Source of the DNA: Bordetella genomosp. 7 | GTDB taxonomy: Bacteria > Pseudomonadota > Gammaproteobacteria > Burkholderiales > Burkholderiaceae_B | DNA length: 64,000 bases | NCBI RefSeq assembly: GCF_002261265.1 | Contig: NZ_NEVK01000003.1 | Span: 62,001-126,000, forward strand | Direction: 5' to 3' | Shown here: positions 38,540-47,734 of the stretch, in pieces | How positions within the stretch are numbered: the first letter of the stretch is position 1 | Layout of the letters: each line of letters starts with the position of its first letter | Translations under genes and position numbers: made by a program | The notes under the pieces: model-generated | Seen by the model: only the letters and a program-made list of their open reading frames with translations | The model's database searches: none | What the model was told of the DNA's origin: nothing

Positions 38540-39331
38540 ATGAGCAGGCATCAGGCGCGCAAGCGTTTCGGACAACACTTCCTGACCGACGACAGTGTGG
38601 TCGAAGGCATCGTGCGCGCCATCGCCCCGGCGCGCGACGACCTGGTGGTGGAAATCGGGCCGGGCCTGTCCGCGCTCACCCAGCCATTGCTGCGCAGCCT
38701 GGCGCACCTGACGGTCATCGAAATCGACCGTGACCTCGCCGCGCGGCTGCGCACTCAGTATCCGCCCGAACGGCTGACCGTGATCGAGGCCGACGCGCTG
38801 ACGGTCGACGTGGCGAGCCTGGGGGTGGGGCTGCGGGTGGTGGGCAACCTGCCGTACAACATTTCCAGCCCGCTGCTGTTTCACTTGATGCAGGCAGCCG
38901 ACACGGTGCGTGACCAGCATTTCATGTTGCAGCGTGAAGTGATCGACCGTATGGTCGCCGTGCCGGGCAGCGCCGACTACGGCCGCCTGTCGGTCATGCT
39001 GCAGTCGCGCTACCGCATGGAAAAGCTCTTCGACGTGCCCCCCGAGGCCTTCGATCCGCCTCCGCAGGTGGTGTCGGCGGTGGTGCGCATGGTGCCCTTG
39101 CCCGCCGACCGCCTGCGCCCTGCGAGCGACGCCGCGTTGCAGGCCGTGGTGGCGCGCGCCTTTGCACAGCGCCGCAAGATGCTGCGGCGCGCGCTGGGCG
39201 ATTGGGCGCCCCTCGTGCCCTGGGAAGAACTGGATATTGCGCCCACCGCGCGCGCCGAAGAAGTCGGGGTTGATAAATTCATCCGCCTGGCCGATGCGCT
39301 GCTTCAAGCCGGCGCGCCAGGCCTGGCATAG
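38540..39331 (+). CDS. rsmA: 16S rRNA dimethyladenosine transferase (KsgA)
   Basis: A 263-residue RsmA/Ksg[21 protein letters not shown], the SAM-binding [16 protein letters not shown], catalytic motif [16 protein letters not shown] and a C-terminal [15 protein letters not shown]. It dimethylates two adjacent adenines in helix 45 of 16S rRNA. In many gamma-proteobacteria pdxA lies between surA and rsmA; here the genes are adjacent (17-bp gap). Confidence 0.96.
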   Translation: MSRHQARKRFGQHFLTDDSVVEGIVRAIAPARDDLVVEIGPGLSALTQPLLRSLAHLTVIEIDRDLAARLRTQYPPERLTVIEADALTVDVASLGVGLRVVGNLPYNISSPLLFHLMQAADTVRDQHFMLQREVIDRMVAVPGSADYGRLSVMLQSRYRMEKLFDVPPEAFDPPPQVVSAVVRMVPLPADRLRPASDAALQAVVARAFAQRRKMLRRALGDWAPLVPWEELDIAPTARAEEVGVDKFIRLADALLQAGAPGLA

Positions 39332-39338
39332 CGAAACG

Positions 39339-39359
39339 GGCGGCGCGCGCGGCGCCGCC
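39339..39359. terminator. GC-rich hairpin between convergent rsmA and glycerate kinase
   Basis: GGCGGCGC at 39339-39346 pairs with GCGCCGCC at 39352-39359 around a five-base loop, 8 bp after the rsmA stop in a 65-bp convergent gap. No T-run follows on the + strand. It may serve as a bidirectional terminator aided by Rho. Confidence 0.4.
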
Positions 39360-39396
39360 GTTGCGCCCCATGTGGTGCGCCCGATAACCTTGCCCT

Positions 39397-40539
39397 TTAA
39401 AGCATGCGCTTGCCGGCCGCCAGCCATAGCTGCATGACGTCGCGAGCCCGGTCGCACAGGTACTGCGCCGCGTTGTCGCATGCCTGTTCCAACGTGACCG
39501 GCCCCGGCGCCAGGCTGAAGGCGGCTGTAATGCCGCCGGCATGCAAGGCCGGGTAGTCTTCTCCTAATGATCCGGCCAGCGCCACCACCGGCACGCCGGC
39601 CTGTCGCGCAATGCGGGCCACCCCCGCCGGCGTCTTGCCGCGCAAGGTCTGGGCGTCCATGCGGCCCTCGCCGGTAAAGGCCAGCGCAGCGCCTTCCATG
39701 GCCTGGGCCAGCTTGCCGAGTTCGGCCACGACCTCGACGCCCGGGCGGAAATCGGCGTTCAGGAAGGCGTGGGCCGCATAGCCCAGGCCCCCTGCCGCGC
39801 CCGCGCCGGGCGCGTGGCGGGGGTCGCGTCCCAGATGGCTGGCGCATAGGTCGGCCAGCCGGGCCAGGCCGCTGTCCAGCAGCGTCACCTGGTCGGGCGT
39901 GGCGCCCTTTTGCGGCCCGAATGTATGGGCAGCGCCTTGCGGGCCGCACAACGGGTTGTCGACGTCCGAAGCGATTTCGATCCGCACCTGTGCCAGGCGT
40001 GCATCCAGTTGCCCGGTGTCGATGCGGTGCAGCTGCGGCAGCGCGCCGCCGCCGGGCGGCAGGTCGCGACCCTGCGCGTCAAGAAAACGCACGCCCAGCG
40101 CGGCCAGCAGGCCGGCGCCGCCATCGGTGGTAGACGAGCCGCCCAGGCCCAGGATCACCCGGCGTGCGCCTGCATCCAGCGCCGCGCACAGCAATTCGCC
40201 CACGCCCCGGCTGCTGGCGCGCAGGGGATCGCGTTGCGCAGGGGGAGTCTGCTCGAGCCCTGCGGCCGCCGCCATTTCGATGACGGCCGTGCCGTCGTCC
40301 AGCCACCCCCAGGATGCCTGCACGGGTTCGCCCAGGGCGCCGCGCACCTGGCTGGTGCGCCATTGGCCTCCGGTGGCCGCCAGCACGGCCTCTACCGTGC
40401 CCTCGCCGCCGTCGGCCATGGGTATGCACACCGTGCGGGCGCCGGGATAAGCTTGCTTTACCCCGCGCGCGATGGCCGCCGCGGCGTCGGGGGCGGACAG
40501 GCTTTCTTTGAACGAGTCGGGCGCGATGACGATCTTCAC
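39397..40539 (-). CDS. Glycerate 2-kinase (GarK/GlxK family)
   Basis: A 380-residue glycerate kinase of the GarK/GlxK type: KIVIAPDSFKESLSAPDAAA at the N-terminus, PMADGGEGTVEAVLAATGG, LGLGGSSTTDGGAGLLAALG and FTGEGRMDAQTLRGKTPAGV. It makes 2-phosphoglycerate from glycerate. The start is a GTG at 40537-40539, where the conserved N-terminus begins; the continuous open frame far upstream crosses the pyruvate kinase gene and is not real. It is divergent from pyruvate kinase, and the product feeds into lower glycolysis. Confidence 0.92.
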   Translation of the reverse strand: MKIVIAPDSFKESLSAPDAAAAIARGVKQAYPGARTVCIPMADGGEGTVEAVLAATGGQWRTSQVRGALGEPVQASWGWLDDGTAVIEMAAAAGLEQTPPAQRDPLRASSRGVGELLCAALDAGARRVILGLGGSSTTDGGAGLLAALGVRFLDAQGRDLPPGGGALPQLHRIDTGQLDARLAQVRIEIASDVDNPLCGPQGAAHTFGPQKGATPDQVTLLDSGLARLADLCASHLGRDPRHAPGAGAAGGLGYAAHAFLNADFRPGVEVVAELGKLAQAMEGAALAFTGEGRMDAQTLRGKTPAGVARIARQAGVPVVALAGSLGEDYPALHAGGITAAFSLAPGPVTLEQACDNAAQYLCDRARDVMQLWLAAGKRML

Positions 40540-40647
40540 GGAGTGGGTGGCTGGTTGACAACGGTGGAGGACGGAACGGCTCCATAATACCCGCGGCGCC
40601 GGTCTGCGTCGTACCATAGGGCTTTCCTTGTCAGCCAGGGGTAGTCC

Positions 40648-42090
40648 ATGTCTGTTATGCGCCGCACCAAAATCGTTGCCACGCTCGGTCCGTCCACGTC
40701 CACGCCCGAGCAGCTGGAAGCCCTGGTGCGTGCGGGCGTGGATGTGGCGCGCCTTAATTTCTCGCACGGCACGGCCGACGATCATCGCGAGCGGGCCCGC
40801 CTGGTGCGCGAGATCGCGGCAAAGCAGGGGCGCTTTGTGGCCATCATGGGCGACCTGCAAGGCCCCAAGATCCGTATCGCCCGTTTCGCAGACAGGCAGG
40901 TCGTGCTGCGGGCGGGCCAGCCATTCACCTTGTCCAACAGCCACCCGAAGGAAGCAGGCGATTCCACGATAGTCGGCATCGACTACCCCGAACTGGTGCA
41001 AGACTGCCAGCCCGGCGACGAACTGCTGCTGGATGACGGGCGCGTCGTGCTCGTGGTTGACCGCGTGGCCGATGACTCGGTGCATACCACGGTCACGGTG
41101 GGCGGCCCGTTGTCCAATAACAAAGGCATCAATCGGCGGGGCGGGGGGCTGTCTGCGCCCAGTCTTACCGACAAAGACCGCGCCGACATCCTGGTGGCGG
41201 CCGAGCTCGAGCTCGATTATGTGGCCGTCTCGTTTCCGCGCTATGGCCGCGACATCGAAGAAGCGCGGCAACTGGTGCGCGCCGCAGGCAGCCAGGCGTG
41301 GATCATTGCCAAGATCGAACGCGCAGAAGCGGTGGCCGACGACGAGGCGCTGGATCTGCTGATCCGCGCCAGCGATGGCGTGATGGTGGCGCGCGGCGAC
41401 CTGGGCGTCGAAGTCGGCGATGCCGAATTGGTGGGCATCCAGAAGCGCATCATCCAGCATGCGCGCACGCTCAACAAGGTGGTGATCACCGCCACCCAGA
41501 TGATGGAATCGATGATCTCCAGCCCCTTGCCCACACGCGCCGAAGTATCGGACGTGGCCAATGCGGTGCTCGATTACACCGACGCGGTCATGCTGTCGGC
41601 CGAAAGCGCGTCCGGCCAGTATCCGGTCGAAGCCGTCCAGGCCATGGCGCGCGTGTGCCTGGGCGCCGAAAAGCACCCGACTACCACGCGTTCGCACCAC
41701 AGGCTGGGCGAGACATTCTCGCGCTGCGACGAAACCATTGCGCTGGCGGCCATGTACGCGGCCAACCACTTTCCGGGGGTCAAGGCGATCATCGCGCTGA
41801 CCGAAAGCGGGCACACGCCGCTGATCATGTCGCGCATCCGCTCGGGGGTGCCCATTTATTGTTATAGCCCCCACCGGATCACCCAGCATCGGGTCGCGAT
41901 GTTCCGCGGCGTGTATACGGTGCCGTTCGACGCGTCCGCCTACGACCCGGCCGACCTCAGCACCGCCGCCATCGACGAACTGAAAAAACGCGGCCGCGTG
42001 CAGCCGGGCGACTGGGTCATCCTGACCAAGGGCGATTTTTATCGCGACAGCGGCGGCACCAACGGCATGAAGATCCTGATGGTGGAGTAA
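40648..42090 (+). CDS. pyk: Pyruvate kinase
   Basis: A 480-residue pyruvate kinase: RRTKIVATLGPSTSTPEQLE and VARLNFSHGT at the N-terminus, the B domain (about 70-170), the active-site stretch WIIAKIERAEAV with the catalytic Lys, MVARGDLGVEVG, and the conserved ITATQMMESMISSPLPTRAE, then the C-terminal regulatory domain. It transfers phosphate from PEP to ADP. It is divergent from the glycerate kinase gene with 108 bp between. Hairpin array 3 lies just downstream. Confidence 0.96.
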   Translation: MSVMRRTKIVATLGPSTSTPEQLEALVRAGVDVARLNFSHGTADDHRERARLVREIAAKQGRFVAIMGDLQGPKIRIARFADRQVVLRAGQPFTLSNSHPKEAGDSTIVGIDYPELVQDCQPGDELLLDDGRVVLVVDRVADDSVHTTVTVGGPLSNNKGINRRGGGLSAPSLTDKDRADILVAAELELDYVAVSFPRYGRDIEEARQLVRAAGSQAWIIAKIERAEAVADDEALDLLIRASDGVMVARGDLGVEVGDAELVGIQKRIIQHARTLNKVVITATQMMESMISSPLPTRAEVSDVANAVLDYTDAVMLSAESASGQYPVEAVQAMARVCLGAEKHPTTTRSHHRLGETFSRCDETIALAAMYAANHFPGVKAIIALTESGHTPLIMSRIRSGVPIYCYSPHRITQHRVAMFRGVYTVPFDASAYDPADLSTAAIDELKKRGRVQPGDWVILTKGDFYRDSGGTNGMKILMVE

Positions 42091-42151
42091 GCATCAGCCT
42101 CGCGTTCTGGCGTCAGGCGCCGCCTGGGGCGAGGATGCGGGTCGGTTGAGC

Positions 42152-42388
42152 GGTGTCTGACACCCTTCGGGAGTCAGACACCTATCTGCATGGCGGACAT
42201 GGGGCGTCGCTTGAGCGGTGTCTGACAACCTTTGGGAGTCAGGCAGCTATCTGCATGGCGGACATGGGGTATCGCTTGATTGGTGTCTGACAACCTTTGG
42301 GAGTCAGACACCAATCTGCATGGCGGATGTGGGGCGTCGCTTGATCGCTGCTTGGTCGGTGTCTGACTCCCGAAGGGTGTCAGACACC
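42152..42388. repeat. Hairpin repeat array 3 (65-bp period, four units)
   Basis: This fills the 307-bp convergent gap between pyruvate kinase and the DoeB-like gene. Units start at 42152, 42217, 42282 and 42358 (spacing 65, 65, 76). The first core reads GGTGTCTGACACCC-TTC-GGGAGTCAGACACC, a 10-bp stem, one A/A mismatch and a CCC/GGG top that can present a UUCG-type loop. Units 2 and 3 carry point changes. The last unit swaps the mismatch to T/T with CCC-GAA-GGG. The spacer (TATCTGCATGGCGGACATGG...) is conserved only within this array. Confidence 0.9.
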
Positions 42389-42397
42389 CGCCATGCA

Positions 42398-43411
42398 TTA
42401 ATCGGCGTCGATGGGGGCGGCCAGATGGAACAGGCCGTCTCCGCGGGCGCACAGCGTGGGAAAGCGGCGGCACGACACAATGCCGTCTGCGCTGAAATGC
42501 AAAGAAAGAGGTTCGGCCAGCGGATCGTCGATTGAATACAGGCGCAGCGCGGCCTGCCCGGCACGCACGTGTTCGCCCACCTTGGCAAGCGGTTCCATCA
42601 TCCCCGCGCAGGGCGCGTAGATTGCGTGGCGCGGCCCCAGCGACGTGAGCAGTTGCGTGGGCGGCGCGGGCTCGCATGCAAGGTCGGGCGCGATGCCGTA
42701 GTGGCGCAGTACGCGGCGCACGCCTTGTTCGGCAATCTCGAGCCCGGCGGGGTCCAGCGTCGCGCCGCTGCCCAGTTCCGTGGTCAGTGCCGGTATGCCA
42801 CGCCGAGTGGCGGCCGCGTAGAGGGTGGTGGCGCCGCCGCCGCCCGAGCCTGTGGTCAGCACGCTGTGAGGCGCGCCAAAGGTGGTCAACAGTGTGCGCA
42901 GGGCGGCGCCCTGCGCCGCGTCCGTCACGCGTTGGGCAAGGGCGGTGTGCGCATAGTCCAGAGAGCGCCCGCCGGAATGCACGTCTATCACCACGTCCGC
43001 CATGGGAAACAGTACGCTGTCGACGTAGTGCGCAATCATCTCGGTCACGTTGCCGTTGGCCCGGCCGGGAAAGACGCGATTCAGGTTGCCCTCGTCCACG
43101 GGCGAGACGCGCCTGCCTGCGGCTGCCGCAGGGTAGTTCAGCGATGGGATGATGATGACGCGGCCCCGCAGCGCTTCGGGACGCAGTGCCTGCGCCAGTT
43201 TGCGCAGGGCGATCTGCCCCTCGTATTCGTCGCCGTGGTTGCCTGCCGTCAACAGGGCGGTGGGCCCTTCGCCATTGCGGATGCAGATGATGGGAATCTG
43301 GATCATGGCATAGGCCGACAGGTCGACCGAGTGCGGCACGTGCAGGTTGCCGGCTTGCTTGCCATCCAGGTTGAAATCAATGTGGGTCCAGATGCGGCTG
43401 GGTTCCGCCAT
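42398..43411 (-). CDS. AspA/AstE-family deacylase, DoeB-like
   Basis: A 337-residue zinc deacylase of the succinylglutamate desuccinylase/aspartoacylase family. Zinc ligands H59/E62 lie in TAGNHGDEYEGQ; NLNRVFPGRANG, the third ligand in VIDVHSGGRS and a late TTELGSGAT follow. The closest pattern I recognise is DoeB/EutE, the N-acetyl-diaminobutyrate deacetylase of ectoine breakdown. It is the last gene of an operon with an EhuABCD-like importer, which supports an N-acyl amino acid substrate. The other ectoine enzymes (DoeA hydrolase, DoeC, DoeD) are not here, so the natural substrate may differ. Confidence 0.75.
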   Translation of the reverse strand: MAEPSRIWTHIDFNLDGKQAGNLHVPHSVDLSAYAMIQIPIICIRNGEGPTALLTAGNHGDEYEGQIALRKLAQALRPEALRGRVIIIPSLNYPAAAAGRRVSPVDEGNLNRVFPGRANGNVTEMIAHYVDSVLFPMADVVIDVHSGGRSLDYAHTALAQRVTDAAQGAALRTLLTTFGAPHSVLTTGSGGGGATTLYAAATRRGIPALTTELGSGATLDPAGLEIAEQGVRRVLRHYGIAPDLACEPAPPTQLLTSLGPRHAIYAPCAGMMEPLAKVGEHVRAGQAALRLYSIDDPLAEPLSLHFSADGIVSCRRFPTLCARGDGLFHLAAPIDAD

Positions 43412-43437
43412 GGTGGTTCCTTGCTAGGGTAGCGAGC

Positions 43438-44184
43438 CTATAACAACTGGCTCAAGAACTGCCTGGCTCGCGGGTGCGCGGGGGCCGTAAAGAACGTTTC
43501 GGGATCTGCCTGCTCGACTATGCGCCCGGCGTCCATGAACACCACCCGGTCGGCCGCGGTGCGCGCGAAATTCATTTCATGGGTGACGCAAATCATCGTC
43601 ATGCCTTCCTTGGCCAGGTCGGTCATGACGTCCAGCACTTCTTTGATCATTTCCGGGTCCAGCGCCGAGGTGGGTTCGTCAAACAGCATGACCTTGGGGT
43701 TCATGCAAAGTGCGCGCGCGATGGCCACACGCTGTTGCTGGCCGCCGGACAGCTGGCCTGGATACTTGTCCTGCTGCTCGGGAATGCGTACCCGCGTGAG
43801 ATAGTGCCGCGCGATGTCCTCCGCCCGAGCCTGGTTCATGCCGCGCGCCTTGCGCAGCGCCAAGGTGCAGTTCTGCAGCACGGTCAGGTGCGGAAATAGG
43901 TTGAAGTGCTGGAATACCATGCCTATGTCGCGGCGGATGATGTGCATGCGCGGAGTATGCCTTCCGACTTCCAGCCCATTGACTTCGATGGTGCCGCTGT
44001 CGTGCGTCTCGAGTTGGTTGACACAACGTATCAGCGTGGATTTTCCTGACCCGGATGGTCCGCAGACCACGATGCGTTCGTTGGGCCGCACGGTCAAGTC
44101 GATGTCGTGCAATACCTGAAAGTTGCCATACCATTTTTGCAACCCGGCTATGCGCACGGCCGGCGCGGAGGAGGATGAAGTCAT
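43438..44184 (-). CDS. Amino-acid-type ABC transporter, ATPase
   Basis: A 248-residue polar-amino-acid family ATPase (GlnQ/EhuA-like): Walker [15 protein letters not shown]-loop [16 protein letters not shown], signature [15 protein letters not shown], Walker [15 protein letters not shown] and the switch region [11 protein letters not shown]. It powers the importer whose permeases are encoded 21 bp upstream. It lies between the permeases and the DoeB-like gene on the same strand. Confidence 0.92.
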   Translation of the reverse strand: MTSSSSAPAVRIAGLQKWYGNFQVLHDIDLTVRPNERIVVCGPSGSGKSTLIRCVNQLETHDSGTIEVNGLEVGRHTPRMHIIRRDIGMVFQHFNLFPHLTVLQNCTLALRKARGMNQARAEDIARHYLTRVRIPEQQDKYPGQLSGGQQQRVAIARALCMNPKVMLFDEPTSALDPEMIKEVLDVMTDLAKEGMTMICVTHEMNFARTAADRVVFMDAGRIVEQADPETFFTAPAHPRARQFLSQLL

Positions 44185-44205
44185 GTTCTGTGTCCTTGGC
44201 GTGAC

Positions 44206-44865
44206 CTAGCGCTGGTGGGCAACCTGCAGGCGCCGCTCGAGCCGGCGCACGAAGAAGTTGATGCACAGCGCCAGGATCAGGAAAATGATGCCGACCGACA
44301 CCATGGGCTCGGCGTAGCGGAACGAGTCCGCGCCTACTTCCATGGCGATGCCCAGCATCTCGGGCACGGCGATCACGGCCAGGTAGGGCGTGGCCTTCAG
44401 CGCCGACACGAAGTAGTTGCCCATGGGCGCGGCGATATTGCGCAGCATCTGCGGCAGTATTACCGACAGGATAACGTCGCGGCGTCGCAGGCCCAGAGCC
44501 TTGCCGGCTTCGAACTGGCCCGCGTCGATGCTGTCGATGCCGCCCTTGAATACCTCGGCCAGGTAGCCGCTGTAATAGATCGACAGGCCAAGCACGCCAG
44601 AGGCAGCTGCCGGCAGCGTCAGGCCGTACACCGGAAGCACGAAATAGATGAAATACAGCTGGACCAGTACCGGCGTGGACCGGATGGCGTCGATGATGAA
44701 GCGCATCGCGTAGCCGAGCCAGCGGTTGCTGCGGCGCAGGATCTCCAGGGCAAAACCGAGCACGGCGGCGCCCAGAGATGCTGCCACGGTAATCCACAGC
44801 GTGGTGCCCAGCCCCCCCAGGATTACGGGCACCACCGAAACGGCGAATTCTGGATCAAATCTCAC
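44206..44865 (-). CDS. Amino-acid-type ABC transporter, permease (EhuD-like)
   Basis: A 219-residue permease of the HisMQ family with about five spans and the EAA loop AGQFEAGKALGLRRRDVILSV just after IDSID. GTG is the start codon (44863-44865), overlapping the previous permease gene by 11 bp, so the two are coupled. With its partner it forms a heterodimeric channel. Confidence 0.88.
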   Translation of the reverse strand: MRFDPEFAVSVVPVILGGLGTTLWITVAASLGAAVLGFALEILRRSNRWLGYAMRFIIDAIRSTPVLVQLYFIYFVLPVYGLTLPAAASGVLGLSIYYSGYLAEVFKGGIDSIDAGQFEAGKALGLRRRDVILSVILPQMLRNIAAPMGNYFVSALKATPYLAVIAVPEMLGIAMEVGADSFRYAEPMVSVGIIFLILALCINFFVRRLERRLQVAHQR

Positions 44866-45514
44866 GGTTGCCTCGACTTTGCACCTGCACGCGGCGTTCG
44901 AGGTAGCGCCCGAACAGCGTGGCGGGGTAGCAGACGATCAGGTAAGCCAGCATCAGGGCGCTGTACACCCCCACGGGGTTGTATTGCAGTTCGGCAATCT
45001 GCTTGGCCCGGAAGGTCATGTCGGTGAGCGTGATCAGCGATACGATCGCGGTGCCCTTGACCAGTTGGATGAACTGGTTGACGAAGGTGGGCGTCATGGC
45101 CGATAGCGCCTGTGGCAGCTCGATCAGCCACAGGATATGCAGCCGGTGCAACCCCAGTGCGCGCCCGGCCTCGACCTGGCCCCGGTCCAGCGACTGCAGC
45201 GCGGCCCGCACGGCCTGGCTGCCGTAGCCGCCGATGTTCAGCCCCAGGGCCATTGCGCCCACCGTCATGCTGGACAGCCGTATGCCGAAATCGGGCAAGG
45301 CGTAATACAGCACGAACAGCAGGATCAGAACGGGAGAGCTGCGCCAGAACTCGATCAGGCAAGTGACGGCAAGCCGGACAGGGCCTCGCGTGAAATACTG
45401 CAAGACCCCTGTCACCAGGGCGAACGGCACCGCCCACATCATGCCGTACAGCGTTACCAGCGCCGTGACACGGAACCCCTCGAGAATGCCGGCAAGAATG
45501 TCGAAACCTTCCAT
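44855..45514 (-). CDS. Amino-acid-type ABC transporter, permease (EhuC-like)
   Basis: A 219-residue permease paralogous to the next gene: LIEFWRSSPVLILLFVLYYALP (a HisMQ-family hallmark) and the EAA loop RGQVEAGRALGLHRLHILWL. It starts 21 bp after the binding-protein stop and overlaps the following permease start. Confidence 0.88.
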   Translation of the reverse strand: MEGFDILAGILEGFRVTALVTLYGMMWAVPFALVTGVLQYFTRGPVRLAVTCLIEFWRSSPVLILLFVLYYALPDFGIRLSSMTVGAMALGLNIGGYGSQAVRAALQSLDRGQVEAGRALGLHRLHILWLIELPQALSAMTPTFVNQFIQLVKGTAIVSLITLTDMTFRAKQIAELQYNPVGVYSALMLAYLIVCYPATLFGRYLERRVQVQSRGNREI

Positions 45515-45535
45515 GGAGTCATCCTGATCTATGAA

Positions 45536-46402
45536 TCAGAACTCGCCGGCGCAGACCTTTTGCGTGGTCACCGCCGGGTCCACCTTGTCGTCATCGGTAA
45601 AGCCGTATTTCGCGCGGAGCTTGTCCACCGTGCCGTCGGCTTTCAGCGCTCGCAGCTGCTCGTCGTAAGCGTCGCGCAACGCAGTGTCGTCGGACCGGAA
45701 CGCAATAGCCGTGTACATCATGGCCGGCACGCCGTTACGCACCAGGCCCGTGAATGGCTGGGCGCGTTCCACCCCCTGCAGTTTGGGATCTTGCAGCAGC
45801 CCGACTACGCTGGGAGCCGAAAGCGTGGCCGCGTCGACGCGGTCTGCCAGCAGCGCCGACAACATGGCTTGCGCGTCGCCCAGGTAAGTTATCTGCGAGG
45901 TGGGCACACCGGCGTCGATGGCGTTCCTGGTGTTGAGCGTGCCGCGTCCGCCGGCCAGGCGCACCTTGGCATTGGCCACGATGTCGGCGTAGCTGTGCAG
46001 CTTGAGCGGGTTGCCCTTCTTGACGATGAGGCTGTCGCCCACGGCCAGGTCGGGCTCGCTGAACACCACCACCTTGCAACGCTCGGGCGTAATGGCGATG
46101 CCGGAAGCCACCATATCGAAGCGGCCCGCGTTCAGGCCCGGGATCAATGCGCCGAATTCGGTAATGACGAAGTCCACCTGCTTGACACCCAGGCGTTCGA
46201 ATGCGGCGCGGATGAGGTCGGGGTGAAAACCTGCCGCGGATCCATCTTCGGCCCGAAAGCCCCACGGCTGGCGATTGTGGATGCCGATCGTGACCGTCTT
46301 GCTTTCCAGGATATCGTCTTTGGTGTCTGCCCAGGCCGTGCTGCCCAGCAGCGTAGTGGCGATGGCCAGGCAGGCGGCCTTGCTCGCGAGTTTGGAGATC
46401 AT
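45536..46402 (-). CDS. ABC transporter substrate-binding protein, ectoine (EhuB)-like
   Basis: A 288-residue periplasmic family-3 binding protein: signal peptide to STAWAD, then VTIGIHNRQPWGF, FGALIPGLNAGRFDMVASGI, TPERCKVVVFSEP and VKKGNPLKLHSYADI. These last blocks are very like EhuB, the ectoine/hydroxyectoine receptor, more than like histidine or glutamine receptors. It is followed by two permeases, the ATPase and a DoeB-like deacylase. Ligand: ectoine or a structurally related N-acylated diamino acid (inference). Confidence 0.82.
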   Translation of the reverse strand: MISKLASKAACLAIATTLLGSTAWADTKDDILESKTVTIGIHNRQPWGFRAEDGSAAGFHPDLIRAAFERLGVKQVDFVITEFGALIPGLNAGRFDMVASGIAITPERCKVVVFSEPDLAVGDSLIVKKGNPLKLHSYADIVANAKVRLAGGRGTLNTRNAIDAGVPTSQITYLGDAQAMLSALLADRVDAATLSAPSVVGLLQDPKLQGVERAQPFTGLVRNGVPAMMYTAIAFRSDDTALRDAYDEQLRALKADGTVDKLRAKYGFTDDDKVDPAVTTQKVCAGEF

Positions 46403-46471
46403 GATGGTTTTCCTCTTGGACTGTGGTTTTATCGCGGCGGGCCGCGGCGGGTGGTGCTGGTCAACGAAAAC

Positions 46472-47635
46472 TCATGCGCGCGCCCTGGCGTAGGCCGCCA
46501 GGGCGTTCTGCAGGTCGTTCTGCAGCGCGCCGCAGTCTTCCAGACCGATGGAAAGGCGTACCAGCGGCTGGTCGGTGGCCGGGTACAGGCGCGCACACTG
46601 CAGTTCGGCGGGATAGAAGGCTGCCAGACTGTGTACGCCGCCCCAGCTCGCGCCGATGGAAAAATGCTTCAGCGCGTCGAAGAACGCGCGATAGGCCTGT
46701 TCCGGCGCAGGCACGAGCTGCAGCGAGAACAGGCAGCCCGGGCTGCGGTAGTCGCGCTTCCATAGCCAGTGGCCGGAGTCCGACGGCAACGGGGGATACC
46801 ACACCTTTTCCACGAGCGGTTGCTGCGCCAACCACGCAGCGATGCGCAGCGTCGATTCGCCTTGGGCATTCACGCGCAGCTCCAGGGTCTCCAGCCCGCG
46901 CAGAACCAGGAAGCAATCTTCCGGGCTGACCTGCTGGCCCAGCGTGCTCTGGGCGTCGCGCAGCACGGCGTAGTGGCCGGCGTCGTTGGTGGCGATGCTG
47001 CCCATCAGCACATCGGAATGCCCGCTGAAGAACTTGGTGGCGGCTTCGACACTGAAATCCACGCCATGGTCCAGCGGACGAAAACCCAACGGGCTGGCCC
47101 AGGTGTTGTCCATCATGGTCAGCACCCCGCGTCCGCGCGCAATGGCGGCAATTGCCGGGACGTCGCACATTTCCATGGTCAGGCTGCCCGGCGATTCCAG
47201 GCAGATCATGCGGGTGTTGGGGCGGATCTGCTTTTCGATGTCGGCGCCTATGGCGGGCGCGTAGTACTCGACGTCCACCCCAAGCGAGGCCAGCCACTTG
47301 TCGGCCAGCGCAGACAGCGACCCGTAGCAGGCTGCCGACAGCAGCAGATGATCGCCCGCGCGCACGTAGGCCAGCACCGTCGTCATCAAGGCGGCTGCAC
47401 CCGATGGTGTAATGACGCAGTGCGTGCCGTTCTCGAGCGCCGCGATGCGGTCTTCGAGCAGGCGAGCCGTGGGCGTGCCCGTCACGCCATAGCTGTAGCC
47501 GTCGGGTTGACGATGCTTGCGAGCCGCGAAGTCGTCCAGGGTATCGAACACCACCGTGGATCCGCGCCAGACGGCAGGAGACAGGCTGGCATAGGCACGG
47601 CCGGCGGGGGAAGGCTTGTCAGGGGAAAAGGGCAT
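46472..47635 (-). CDS. Cystathionine gamma-synthase/beta-lyase-family PLP enzyme
   Basis: A 387-residue Cys/Met-metabolism PLP enzyme: VTGTPTARLLEDRIAALE, ITPSGAAALMT (cofactor phosphate), MMDNTWASPLGFRP (Asp to the pyridine N) and EAATKFFSGHSDVLMG with the Schiff-base Lys. Domain order and length are those of MetC-like beta-lyases. It is the first gene of the run leading into the EhuB-like transporter (69-bp gap) and lies 99 bp from the divergent LysR gene. It probably cleaves a C-S or related bond in the imported compound; which one is unknown. Confidence 0.82.
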   Translation of the reverse strand: MPFSPDKPSPAGRAYASLSPAVWRGSTVVFDTLDDFAARKHRQPDGYSYGVTGTPTARLLEDRIAALENGTHCVITPSGAAALMTTVLAYVRAGDHLLLSAACYGSLSALADKWLASLGVDVEYYAPAIGADIEKQIRPNTRMICLESPGSLTMEMCDVPAIAAIARGRGVLTMMDNTWASPLGFRPLDHGVDFSVEAATKFFSGHSDVLMGSIATNDAGHYAVLRDAQSTLGQQVSPEDCFLVLRGLETLELRVNAQGESTLRIAAWLAQQPLVEKVWYPPLPSDSGHWLWKRDYRSPGCLFSLQLVPAPEQAYRAFFDALKHFSIGASWGGVHSLAAFYPAELQCARLYPATDQPLVRLSIGLEDCGALQNDLQNALAAYARARA

Positions 47636-47702
47636 GGGCAGAAACCGCTGTCGTCATCTATTGCGATGGCGCAGTTTGGGCCGCGCATACTATTATTTCA
47701 AT

Positions 47703-47727
47703 ACTTAAGTTTACTTAATCGATAAGT
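47703..47727. promoter_or_regulatory. Putative LysR operator (ACTTA repeats)
   Basis: The 99-bp gap between the divergent PLP-enzyme and LysR genes carries ACTTAAGT (47703-47710), a perfect palindrome, directly followed by ACTTA (47713-47717) inverted against TAAGT (47723-47727). The AT-rich stretch stands out in GC-rich DNA and ends 7 bp before the LysR start, as expected for an autoregulatory site. Confidence 0.45.
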
Positions 47728-47734
47728 GCAAGTT

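Noticed and set aside
40540-41889. Extension of the glycerate kinase frame into pyk (830 codons in all)
   Set aside because: Antisense to a fully conserved pyruvate kinase; the kinase N-terminus starts at the GTG at 40539.
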